DNA from: Duganella radicis
GTDB lineage: Bacteria > Pseudomonadota > Gammaproteobacteria > Burkholderiales > Burkholderiaceae_D
Length of the DNA: 64,000 bases
NCBI RefSeq assembly: GCF_009720825.1
Contig: NZ_WNKY01000016.1
Coordinates: forward strand, 1 to 64,000
Reading direction: 5' to 3'
Shown here: piece after piece, positions 54,146-64,000 of the stretch
How the letters are laid out: each line of letters opens with the position of its first letter
Position numbering within the stretch: position 1 is the stretch's first letter
The notes under the pieces: model-generated
Seen by the model: the letters and a program-made list of their open reading frames with translations, nothing else
What the model was told of the DNA's origin: nothing
Database searches by the model: none
Made by a program: the position numbers and the translations under genes

Positions 54146-56248
54146 ATGTCAAAAAGTATGTTGTTGAAAGCGTTGCGCGCGGGCGCGGCCGTAGTCGCGC
54201 TCCTGCTGCCCGGCGCAGCCATGGCAGCGGCCGGCGCCACCTTTATTTCCCAGAGCGTGCCGCATACCATGCAGCTCGGGAAGACCTATTCGGTTTCCGT
54301 CACCTATAAGAATACCGGCACCACCAAATGGAGCAGCGGCCAGTACCGTCTCGGCGCCCAGCACCCCAACGACACCCGCCGCTGGAGTAGTGAGCGGATT
54401 GACCTGCCTCCCGGGGTGGAAGTGGCGCCGAATGCGCTGTACACCTTCACGTTTGACGTCGCCGTCAGCGACGCGCGCTATTGCCGGGCCACGGCAAATG
54501 ATCAGGTGAGTGATTGTCATTTCCAGTGGGGGCTGGTGCAGGAGCGTGTGGCGTGGCTGGATCGTGGTGTCCCGACGCTGGTGGAAGTATTTGACGCGCC
54601 GGTAGTGCGCTCGCCGGCGCCGCCGGTCGCGCCGCCAGTGGCGGTCGATCCGGGCGCGTTCACCGCCGCCAACTTCCGCGGCGCGAACGTGCTGATGCAG
54701 ACTTACGGCGACAACCGCCTGTGCGATCACACCGCGTGGCTGCCGGAGGGCGGTGACGCCGACCTCATCATCGACAACGCCGTGGCAATGGGACTCAATG
54801 TGCTGCGTATGGCGGTGATCCTGCCGCCCAGGACGCCAGGCGCACCATCGGACTGGCTGGCGGATAATCCGCGCTATCGCTATGTCTGCGCCGACCCCGA
54901 CAAGAAAGAGTGGGGCGCCGAAACCAATCGCGCGGTACTGGTCCAGGGCGTGATCGGCAAGGTACAAAGCTTCATGGACAAGGCTGGCGACGCCGGCCTG
55001 AAGGTCATCCTGGTGCTGGACGGCTACACCAAGCACGACGCCAACTGTTATTGGAAGAAAAGCTTCCTCGACGTGCGCGACAGCGCAGAGGCCCTGATCA
55101 AGACCTTCAAGACCCACCGCGCCCTGCTGGCCTGGGACGTCATGAACGAGCCGATGTGGAACGCCGTCGCCTTTGGCTGCGTGCGCTCGACCGATGACTA
55201 CGCTTCCGTGGTGCGCGCCGTCGGCTCCATGTACAACCTGGTGCGTAGTCATGACGCGCTGCATCCCACCACGGTGGGCGAAGCTCAGATTCCGCTACTC
55301 AAATACTGGAAGGATATTTCCTCGTTCGCCAGCCCGCACCTGTATGTGGCCGCGAACAGCCGCGACAGCGCCAGTCTCGACCAGATCAACTTTATCGAAG
55401 CCGCCGCGCTGCGCCAGATGACCCGCGAATACGGCAACACCATGCCGCTGGTGGTTGGCGAGTTCGGCAGCCAGGACCCGGACCCGCAGTTCAACGAGGC
55501 TTACTACGAGCGCTTTCTCGATGGCTTGACGGTGGCCGATCGCGGTTACATGCTGTGGTCGCTCTCCCCCAGCCCGAATCAGCAAGCCTATTCCGTCATC
55601 ACGCCCCAAGGGGAGCTCAAGCCCGCCGGGCAGCTGTTACAGCGCCGCCGCTGGTATCCGGTGGTGCAGCAGCTGTACGTGGCTTACCTCGGCTACCCGG
55701 CCGACCGCGGCGGCCTGGATAACTTTGCCACGCGTTTGGCCGAACTTGCCGCCGATATGCGTGCCCGTGGCCGGACCCTGGAGCCCACCCTGCCAGCCAT
55801 CGACCAGGCTTATCTCACCGAGCCGGAGCTGCGCCAGATGGTGGACAGCCTGTTTGCCAGCGCGTCTTTCCGACAACGTTACACGCCCGACCACGCGGAC
55901 GCCTATGTGCGGCAGATTTATCTACAGCTGTTTAACCGCCAGCCCGACGCCGATGGCTTGAAGTTCTGGGTCGACAACATGAACTACTTTGGCCTGGAAA
56001 AGAGCCGTGCGGTATTGTCCATCCTTGCCTCGCAGGCCGAGACCGACGCGGCCACCAGCAGCAAGAAAGCGGCTGTGGCGGCGATCTTCTCGGCCAGCTT
56101 GAACACGCAGCAACGACGGGATTGTTATGCGGGCGCCAACGCGGTGGCGGCCGGAAGGGCATTGCTGGACCCCGTCACCGCCCAGACTGATGTTGCTGTG
56201 TATCAACCTAAGATCGCGGCAGCCATCACCACGCTGTGCGCGTTGTAA
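54146..56248 (+). CDS. Secreted GH5-like glycoside hydrolase with Ig-like and DUF4214 domains
   Basis: This 700-residue protein has a signal peptide (residues 1-28, AAMAAAGAT). An NBR1-type Ig-like domain spans about 30-145 (YKNTGTTKWSSGQYRLGAQ). A TIM-barrel of GH5/cellulase type spans about 165-510 with acid/base Glu335 in DVMNEP and nucleophile Glu439 in GEFGSQD. The C-terminal DUF4214 repeat region covers about 515-660 (VAYLGYPADRGGLDNFA and LFNRQPDADGLKFWVDNM). It likely acts on beta-glucans or mannans outside the cell; DUF4214 often occurs in large secreted proteins. The upstream 77 bp is AT-rich, separate from parB. Confidence 0.8.
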   Translation: MSKSMLLKALRAGAAVVALLLPGAAMAAAGATFISQSVPHTMQLGKTYSVSVTYKNTGTTKWSSGQYRLGAQHPNDTRRWSSERIDLPPGVEVAPNALYTFTFDVAVSDARYCRATANDQVSDCHFQWGLVQERVAWLDRGVPTLVEVFDAPVVRSPAPPVAPPVAVDPGAFTAANFRGANVLMQTYGDNRLCDHTAWLPEGGDADLIIDNAVAMGLNVLRMAVILPPRTPGAPSDWLADNPRYRYVCADPDKKEWGAETNRAVLVQGVIGKVQSFMDKAGDAGLKVILVLDGYTKHDANCYWKKSFLDVRDSAEALIKTFKTHRALLAWDVMNEPMWNAVAFGCVRSTDDYASVVRAVGSMYNLVRSHDALHPTTVGEAQIPLLKYWKDISSFASPHLYVAANSRDSASLDQINFIEAAALRQMTREYGNTMPLVVGEFGSQDPDPQFNEAYYERFLDGLTVADRGYMLWSLSPSPNQQAYSVITPQGELKPAGQLLQRRRWYPVVQQLYVAYLGYPADRGGLDNFATRLAELAADMRARGRTLEPTLPAIDQAYLTEPELRQMVDSLFASASFRQRYTPDHADAYVRQIYLQLFNRQPDADGLKFWVDNMNYFGLEKSRAVLSILASQAETDAATSSKKAAVAAIFSASLNTQQRRDCYAGANAVAAGRALLDPVTAQTDVAVYQPKIAAAITTLCAL

Positions 56249-56370
56249 GCGGCTGGTAAGTGCCTTCATGGCAAAATGGCCAACTGGTTCCAAAGTGGTG
56301 CAAAGCGCACGGAAATGTTTCTAAAAGCGTCGCTTTCGTGCACCAAATGCGATGCTGCGGTGCAGCATGT

Positions 56371-56400
56371 TTGACGTGATACAGGAAAGACACATATAAT
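56371..56400 (+). promoter_or_regulatory. sigma70 promoter of the atp operon
   Basis: TTGACG (56371-56376) and a perfect TATAAT (56395-56400) are separated by 18 bp, 45 bp upstream of atpI. Nothing else was seen in the 196-bp gap after the hydrolase gene. Confidence 0.8.
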
Positions 56401-56444
56401 CACGCGTCTTTGGGGTTTAATCGGCTTTTAAGGGAGGCTCGGCA

Positions 56445-56810
56445 GTGAGTAGTTCCACGAGCATCTCCAAGCCGGTGTTCCGAGTCGTCGCCCTCCAGTT
56501 TGCCGTCGCAACTGGGTTCGCCTTGCTCGCCTGGAATATGGGCGGAGTAATCAAAGCTTGGTCGGCCGCCTATGGCGGAGCAATCGCAGTCATCGGGAGT
56601 CTGATGTACGCGATGATTGTTGCGGGCGGAACAAATGACGCCAAAAAAGCTTTTCGCGCGCATGTGCGCGCCGAAGTGACAAAGATTTTTATCACGGTAG
56701 TGCTGTTCGTGTTGGCGCTGCTGTTGTTTCAGTCGGCCTCATGGTTATGGCTGATCTTGGGTTTCGCGGTGTCAACTTTCGCTTATTGGCTGGCATTGCT
56801 CGCAATTTAA
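56445..56810 (+). CDS. atpI: ATP synthase protein I
   Basis: This 121-residue membrane protein has four hydrophobic segments (VVALQFAVATGFALLAW, YGGAIAVIGSLMYAMIVAGG). It starts at GTG behind AAGGGAGG. AtpI assists c-ring assembly and is the usual first gene of the F1Fo operon. Confidence 0.92.
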   Translation: MSSSTSISKPVFRVVALQFAVATGFALLAWNMGGVIKAWSAAYGGAIAVIGSLMYAMIVAGGTNDAKKAFRAHVRAEVTKIFITVVLFVLALLLFQSASWLWLILGFAVSTFAYWLALLAI

Positions 56811-57626
<816 letters not shown>

Positions 57627-57670
57627 GCAATAATCGTTTTTCACTTTTTAGTATCTGTAGTCTTTTTTAA

Positions 57671-57967
<297 letters not shown>

Positions 57968-58009
57968 TTCGCTCCACCCTAGGAGAAACTTTTAGTTAGG
58001 AGCAAAGGT

Positions 58010-58480
58010 ATGGACATCAATATGTCTCTCATCGGCCAGATGATCACCTTCGCGGTGTTGGTCTGGGTGTCGATGAAGTTCGTATTTCCTTCGCTGAACG
58101 CAGCGTTGGATGAGCGTGCCAAGCGTATCGCTGACGGTCTGGCCGCGGCCGACCAAGGCCAGCAAGCAATGGTCGTGGCTGAAAAGCGCGCCAGCGAAGC
58201 ACTGGCCGGTGCGCGCGAAGAAGCTTCGCAACGTGTTGCCGACGCTGAAAAGCGCGCGCAACTGGTGGCGGAAGAAATCAAAGCGAATGCACAAGCCGAA
58301 GCGAACCGCATCATTGCGCAAGCCAAGGCCGAAGCCGAGCAGCAACTGGCCACCGCGCGTGAAGCGCTGCGCGCTCAGGTGGCTGACCTGGCTGTGAAGG
58401 GCGCCGAGCAAATCCTCAAGCGCGAAGTCAACGCCTCGGCCCACGCCGAACTGTTGTCGCGCCTGTCTGTCGAGCTGTAA
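58010..58480 (+). CDS. atpF: F1Fo ATP synthase subunit b
   Basis: This 156-residue peripheral stalk protein has an N-terminal TM helix ([20 protein letters not shown]) followed by a long charged coiled coil (residues 35-140). It ends 2 bp before atpH. Confidence 0.97.
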   Translation: MDINMSLIGQMITFAVLVWVSMKFVFPSLNAALDERAKRIADGLAAADQGQQAMVVAEKRASEALAGAREEASQRVADAEKRAQLVAEEIKANAQAEANRIIAQAKAEAEQQLATAREALRAQVADLAVKGAEQILKREVNASAHAELLSRLSVEL

Positions 58481-58482
58481 TC

Positions 58483-59028
58483 ATGGCAGAAAACGCAACC
58501 GTCGCCCGTCCCTACGCGGAAGCTCTGTTCCGCGTAGCCCAAGCAGGTAAGGAATCGTTCACCCTCGCGGCGTGGTCCGAACTGGTGGCCGAACTGGCCC
58601 AGATCGGTGCCCACCCCGAGGTGCAAGCATTCGCCCGCAACCCGAAAGCGTCGGCCAGCGATATCGTCGCCGCCATCACGGCCCTGGTGAAATCGCCGCT
58701 GAACACGGAAGCGAAAAACTTCCTGTCCATGCTGGTCGAAAATGGCCGTATCAGTCTGCTGCCGGAAATCGGCGCGCAGTTCCACGCGTTGAAGAACGCC
58801 GTGGAAGGCGCAGCGGACGCTGCCATCACCAGTGCCTTCGAGCTGAGCGCCGCTCAAGTAAGCGAGCTGGTCGCTACGCTGGAAAAGAAATTCAGCCGCA
58901 AGCTGAACCCGGTCGTGACCGTGGATCCAGCGCTGATCGGTGGCGTGCGCGTGGTCGTTGGCGATGAAGTGCTGGACACTTCGGTCCGCGCCAAGTTGCA
59001 GCAAATGCGTGTTGCACTGGTCGCTTAA
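58483..59028 (+). CDS. atpH: F1Fo ATP synthase subunit delta
   Basis: This 181-residue stalk subunit joins b to F1. It starts [16 protein letters not shown], with the C-terminal family motif [19 protein letters not shown]. Confidence 0.97.
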   Translation: MAENATVARPYAEALFRVAQAGKESFTLAAWSELVAELAQIGAHPEVQAFARNPKASASDIVAAITALVKSPLNTEAKNFLSMLVENGRISLLPEIGAQFHALKNAVEGAADAAITSAFELSAAQVSELVATLEKKFSRKLNPVVTVDPALIGGVRVVVGDEVLDTSVRAKLQQMRVALVA

Positions 59029-59096
59029 GAGAGCTGACCGCTTAGAACAGATTCTTCATCTCGCGCAAGCTGAGAGAAACACTTTTAGGAGTTAGT

Positions 59097-60638
59097 ATGC
59101 AACTCAACCCATCTGAAATCAGCGAGCTGATCAAGAGCCGTATCGAAGGCCTTGATGGTGGCGCTGAAGTACGTAACCAAGGCACGGTGATTTCCGTGGC
59201 CGACGGTATCGTCCGCATTCACGGCCTGTCGGAAGTCATGCAGGGCGAGATGCTGGAATTCCCAGGCAACACCTTTGGCCTGGCAATGAACCTGGAGCGC
59301 GACTCGGTCGGCGCCGTGATTCTGGGTGCTTACGAGCACATCTCGGAAGGCGACACCGTCAAAACCACCGGCCGTATTCTGGAAGTGCCAGTCGGTCCTG
59401 AACTGCGTGGCCGCGTGGTCAACGCCCTGGGCCAGCCGATCGACGGCAAAGGCGCCATCGAGACCAAGCTGACCTCGCCAATCGAAAAGATCGCGCCGGG
59501 CGTGATTGCCCGCGAGTCCGTGTCGCAGCCGATGCAGACCGGCCTGAAGTCGATCGACGCGATGGTACCAATTGGCCGTGGCCAGCGTGAGCTGATCATT
59601 GGCGACCGCCAGACCGGTAAGTCGGCAGTCGCGGTTGATGCGATCATCAACCAAAAAGGCCAGGGCATGACTTGCATCTACGTTGCAATCGGCCAGAAAG
59701 CCTCGACCATCAAGAACATCGTGCGCTCGCTGGAAGAGCACGGCGCGCTGGAGTACACCATTGTGGTGGCCGCCTCGGCGTCGGAATCGGCCGCCATGCA
59801 GTACATCTCGGCCTACTCGGGCTGCACCATGGGCGAATACTTCCGCGACCGCGGTGAAGACGCCCTGATCGTCTACGATGACCTGTCGAAGCAAGCTGTT
59901 GCCTACCGTCAGATCTCGCTGCTGCTGCGCCGTCCACCAGGCCGCGAAGCCTACCCAGGCGACGTGTTCTACCTGCACAGCCGTCTGCTGGAACGCGCAG
60001 CCCGCGTGAACGCCGACTACGTCGAAGCCTTCACCAACGGTGAAGTCAAAGGCAAGACCGGTTCGCTGACCGCGCTGCCGATCATTGAAACCCAGGCTGG
60101 CGACGTTTCGGCGTTCGTGCCAACCAACGTGATTTCGATTACCGACGGCCAGATCTTCCTGGAAACCTCGCTGTTCAACTCGGGTATCCGTCCGGCGATT
60201 AACGCCGGTATCTCGGTGTCGCGCGTGGGTGGTGCCGCTCAGACCAAGGTCATCAAAAACCTGTCCGGCGGTATCCGTACCGACCTGGCACAGTACCGTG
60301 AACTGGCTGCGTTCGCGCAGTTCGCTTCGGACCTGGACGAGTCGACCCGCAAGCAGCTGGACCGCGGCGCCCGCGTGACCGAACTGCTGAAGCAGAAACA
60401 ATACTCGCCTCTGTCGATCTCCCTGATGGCCGCTTCGCTGTTCGCAGTGAACAAGGGCTACCTGGACGACGTCGAAGTCAAGAAAGTACTGTCGTTCGAA
60501 GCCGGCCTGCATGCGTACCTGAAGACCAAACAAGCTGACCTGCTGTCGAAGATTGAATCGTCGAAGCAACTGGACAAAGACGGCGAAGCCGCCCTGTCCG
60601 CTGCCATCGCCGACTTCAAGAAATCCGGCGCATTTTAA
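59097..60638 (+). CDS. atpA: F1Fo ATP synthase subunit alpha
   Basis: This 513-residue regulatory nucleotide-binding subunit has Walker [12 protein letters not shown], then [20 protein letters not shown] with the arginine finger in the RAARV region, and [21 protein letters not shown] strong TTAGGAG site precedes the ATG. Confidence 0.99.
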   Translation: MQLNPSEISELIKSRIEGLDGGAEVRNQGTVISVADGIVRIHGLSEVMQGEMLEFPGNTFGLAMNLERDSVGAVILGAYEHISEGDTVKTTGRILEVPVGPELRGRVVNALGQPIDGKGAIETKLTSPIEKIAPGVIARESVSQPMQTGLKSIDAMVPIGRGQRELIIGDRQTGKSAVAVDAIINQKGQGMTCIYVAIGQKASTIKNIVRSLEEHGALEYTIVVAASASESAAMQYISAYSGCTMGEYFRDRGEDALIVYDDLSKQAVAYRQISLLLRRPPGREAYPGDVFYLHSRLLERAARVNADYVEAFTNGEVKGKTGSLTALPIIETQAGDVSAFVPTNVISITDGQIFLETSLFNSGIRPAINAGISVSRVGGAAQTKVIKNLSGGIRTDLAQYRELAAFAQFASDLDESTRKQLDRGARVTELLKQKQYSPLSISLMAASLFAVNKGYLDDVEVKKVLSFEAGLHAYLKTKQADLLSKIESSKQLDKDGEAALSAAIADFKKSGAF

Positions 60639-60697
60639 GATGCTTGGCGCTCCAGCTTAAACCTGGAGCGCCATCAGCGCAGAAGGAGTAAGGACTC

Positions 60698-61573
60698 ATG
60701 GCAGTAGGCAAAGAGATACGTGGCAAGATCAAAAGCGTAGAAAATACGAAGAAGATCACCAAGGCGATGGAAATGGTCGCCGCATCGAAAATGCGCAAAG
60801 CGCAGGATCGCATGCGCGCCGCCCGTCCCTACAGTGAGAAGATTCGCAACATCGCTGCTAATCTGGCTAACGCGAACCCAGAATACACGCACCCGTTCCT
60901 GGCCGATGAAGCCAAGGATGCGGCCAAGGCGGTGGGCTTCATCGTCGTCACCACGGACAAAGGTCTGTGCGGCGGCATGAATACCAACGTGCTGCGTCTG
61001 GTGACGAACAAAGCGCGTGAGCTGGAAAACGCCGGCAACAAGATTGCTGCCGTTGCGGTGGGTAATAAGGGTTTGGGCTTCCTGAACCGCACCGGTGTGC
61101 CGGTGGTTGCACAAGTGACCCAGATCGGCGACACCCCGCACCTGGAAAAACTGATCGGTCCGGTCAAAGTCATGCTGGAAAAATTCCAGAATGGCGAAGT
61201 GGACGCGGTTTACCTGTGCTACACCAAGTTCATTAACACGATGAAGCAGGAGCCAGTGGTGGAACAACTGCTGCCATTGCCACCTGCGAAGAAGCAGGCC
61301 GATGAAGGTAATCACAACTGGGATTACATCTACGAGCCAGACGCGGCGACCGTGATCGATGAACTGCTGGAGCGCTATGTAGAAGCGCTGGTGTACCAGT
61401 CGGTAGCGGAAAACCTGGCGTCCGAGCAATCGGCGCGTATGGTGGCGATGAAGGCGGCAAGCGACAACGCAGGTAGTGTGATCGGCGAACTGAAGCTGAT
61501 CTACAACAAAACCCGCCAAGCTGCGATTACCAAAGAACTCTCCGAAATCGTCGCCGGTGCGGCAGCGGTTTAA
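60698..61573 (+). CDS. atpG: F1Fo ATP synthase subunit gamma
   Basis: This 291-residue rotor shaft has N-terminal [20 protein letters not shown] and C-terminal [19 protein letters not shown], which together form the central coiled coil; [13 protein letters not shown] is conserved. AGAAGGAG precedes it. Confidence 0.98.
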   Translation: MAVGKEIRGKIKSVENTKKITKAMEMVAASKMRKAQDRMRAARPYSEKIRNIAANLANANPEYTHPFLADEAKDAAKAVGFIVVTTDKGLCGGMNTNVLRLVTNKARELENAGNKIAAVAVGNKGLGFLNRTGVPVVAQVTQIGDTPHLEKLIGPVKVMLEKFQNGEVDAVYLCYTKFINTMKQEPVVEQLLPLPPAKKQADEGNHNWDYIYEPDAATVIDELLERYVEALVYQSVAENLASEQSARMVAMKAASDNAGSVIGELKLIYNKTRQAAITKELSEIVAGAAAV

Positions 61574-63004
<1,431 letters not shown>

Positions 63005-63058
63005 TTGTTGAGTCCGGCCCTGCTGTAAGGCAGGGCCGTTCTACCCGATAGGACACAC

Positions 63059-63487
63059 ATGGCAAACACTATTCACGTTGACGTGGTTTCGGCAGAAGAG
63101 TTGATCTACTCTGGCGAAGCCGAATTCGTCGCGTTGCCGGGTGAGCAGGGCGAGCTGGGTATCTACCCGAAGCACACGCCGCTGATCACCCGCATTCGTC
63201 CGGGCGCGGTGCGCATCCAGGTTCCGGGCCAGTCGGAGGAAGAGTTCGTCTTCGTCGCCGGCGGCCTGCTGGAAGTGCAGCCGAACGCCGTGACGGTGCT
63301 GGCGGATACCGCGATTCGCGGCAAGGATCTGGACGAGGCCAAAGCAACGGCCGCCAAGAAACGTGCCGAAGAAGCGCTGGCCAACAACAGCTCGGGCATC
63401 GACTACGCGAAAGCGCAAGCCGAACTGGCAGCGGCCATCGGCCAGCTGGCGGCGATCGCCAAACTGCGTCAGGTCGCCAAGCACTAA
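63059..63487 (+). CDS. atpC: F1Fo ATP synthase subunit epsilon
   Basis: This 142-residue rotor subunit has an N-terminal beta sandwich ([20 protein letters not shown]) and C-terminal helices (residues 90-140) that can inhibit ATP hydrolysis. It is the last gene of the operon, followed by a terminator 23 bp later. Confidence 0.97.
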   Translation: MANTIHVDVVSAEELIYSGEAEFVALPGEQGELGIYPKHTPLITRIRPGAVRIQVPGQSEEEFVFVAGGLLEVQPNAVTVLADTAIRGKDLDEAKATAAKKRAEEALANNSSGIDYAKAQAELAAAIGQLAAIAKLRQVAKH

Positions 63488-63510
63488 GCAACGCAACAGC
63501 AGCATCCAAC

Positions 63511-63539
63511 AAAAAAGGCAGCCTCGGCTGCCTTTTTTT
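63511..63539. terminator. Bidirectional Rho-independent terminator after atpC
   Basis: A 12-bp stem AAAAAAGGCAGC with GCTGCCTTTTTT and a CTCG loop has T runs on both strands. It closes the atp operon and the convergent DUF433 gene, whose stop lies in the T run. Confidence 0.9.
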
Positions 63540-63966
63540 ATCGCGCCAATTCGGCGGAAAAATACGCGTCTTCTTCCAGCAGCTGCTGCGCGGAATTCAG
63601 CAAGGAAATGGCTACCTCCCTGGGAACGGTGGGATATTGATCCAGAAACGCATCGATGGATTGTCCTGTCTCCAGACACGCAAACAGACAGGAGACGGGG
63701 ACGCTGGCGCCACGAAAGACGGGCGCGCCTCCCATGATCTCTGGATCGCTGTGGTACGCTTTATTGTCCATTGCTTCGACCAGCCCACTCTCGATCGGCT
63801 TGCCTTGCGTTTCAAACAGCAAATCCACAAAAGCGCGAGCCACTTCGGTCGGCCTTTCGCCGCGCGGGTCCCAGCCTTGGTGCGCCTCCATTTCCGCCGC
63901 CGCTTGGAGCAGCAAATCCCCCAGTTCATGCGTGGCCGGGAAAGAACTCGGTTTTTTCTTAGTCAT
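63538..63966 (-). CDS. DUF433 family protein with N-terminal extension
   Basis: In this 142-residue protein residues 65-125 are a DUF433 domain (DPEIMGGAPVFRGASVPVSC, DAFLDQYPTVPREVAISLL), a winged-helix-like fold often acting as antitoxin to a DUF5615 nuclease. The usual partner would lie just downstream, but this gene ends in the atp terminator. The first ~60 residues are a helical extension not seen in short DUF433 proteins (ATHELGDLLLQAAAEM, TEVARAFVDLLFE). Its upstream side is cut by the window, so a toxin gene upstream cannot be excluded. 63967-64000 shows nothing further. Confidence 0.8.
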   Translation of the reverse strand: MTKKKPSSFPATHELGDLLLQAAAEMEAHQGWDPRGERPTEVARAFVDLLFETQGKPIESGLVEAMDNKAYHSDPEIMGGAPVFRGASVPVSCLFACLETGQSIDAFLDQYPTVPREVAISLLNSAQQLLEEDAYFSAELAR

Positions 63967-64000
63967 GTCCAGTCCTTCTTCATTGAAAAAGCTAATAGAC

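Overview
The window is high-GC chromosomal DNA of a betaproteobacterium, most likely Oxalobacteraceae (Duganella/Massilia/Janthinobacterium type). I infer this from the mnmG-rsmG-parA-parB-atp gene order, the 3-hydroxybutyrate oligomer hydrolase, a PutA without a DNA-binding domain beside an Lrp-type regulator, and the overall protein flavour. No rRNA, tRNA, CRISPR array or complete transposase was found.

Layout. 1-453 is the tail of an Hpt phosphotransfer protein cut by the window edge. 479-3694 is a Fur-box-controlled iron unit (Fiu/PiuA-type receptor plus PKHD hydroxylase). 3768-8150 is an overlapping three-gene unit: TonB-dependent receptor, periplasmic YfiR-like protein and CHASE8-GGDEF-EAL enzyme. 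An MFS carrier and a wrecked hipBA toxin-antitoxin pair follow. 10.71-19.07 kb is an accessory zone of lower GC, built as two neighbouring passenger units. Each is bounded by multi-copy AAAGTTGGTCGG boxes with the same end geometry and no transposase. The first carries seven oxidoreductase/transport genes plus a LysR regulator; the second carries LysE plus an Lrp regulator.

19.2-34.8 kb is core housekeeping: glmS, an Lrp regulator, glmU, a DUF6279 lipoprotein, rsmD, coaD, a ferredoxin, a chalcone-isomerase-like protein, a LysR regulator, a chemoreceptor, a PutR-like regulator and putA, then an MTA/SAH nucleosidase. A 370-bp array of DnaA-box-like sites lies between the Lrp gene and glmU. 34.8-40.8 kb has a dCache-PAS-GGDEF-EAL gene flanked on both sides by paralogous ~220-bp intergenic modules. 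These modules share order and spacing of DnaA boxes, a 17-bp core and GTTTAC/GTAAAC motifs. A nitronate monooxygenase and a GMC oxidoreductase follow.

40.85-47.53 kb is a complete branched-chain-type ABC importer (two ATPases, binding protein, two permeases) continuing into a 3-hydroxybutyrate oligomer hydrolase lipoprotein. An Fe-type alcohol dehydrogenase converges on it and a TSUP permease diverges from that. 49.57-54.07 kb is the chromosome-segregation locus: two parS sites, mnmG, rsmG, an exact 18-bp-period palindrome array, parA and parB. A GH5-like/DUF4214 secreted protein separates it from the full atpIBEFHAGDC operon, which has a strong sigma70 promoter. A DUF433 protein closes the window. 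Together, parABS, the DnaA-box clusters and the atp/gid/glm genes suggest an origin-proximal location, though dnaA is not in the window.
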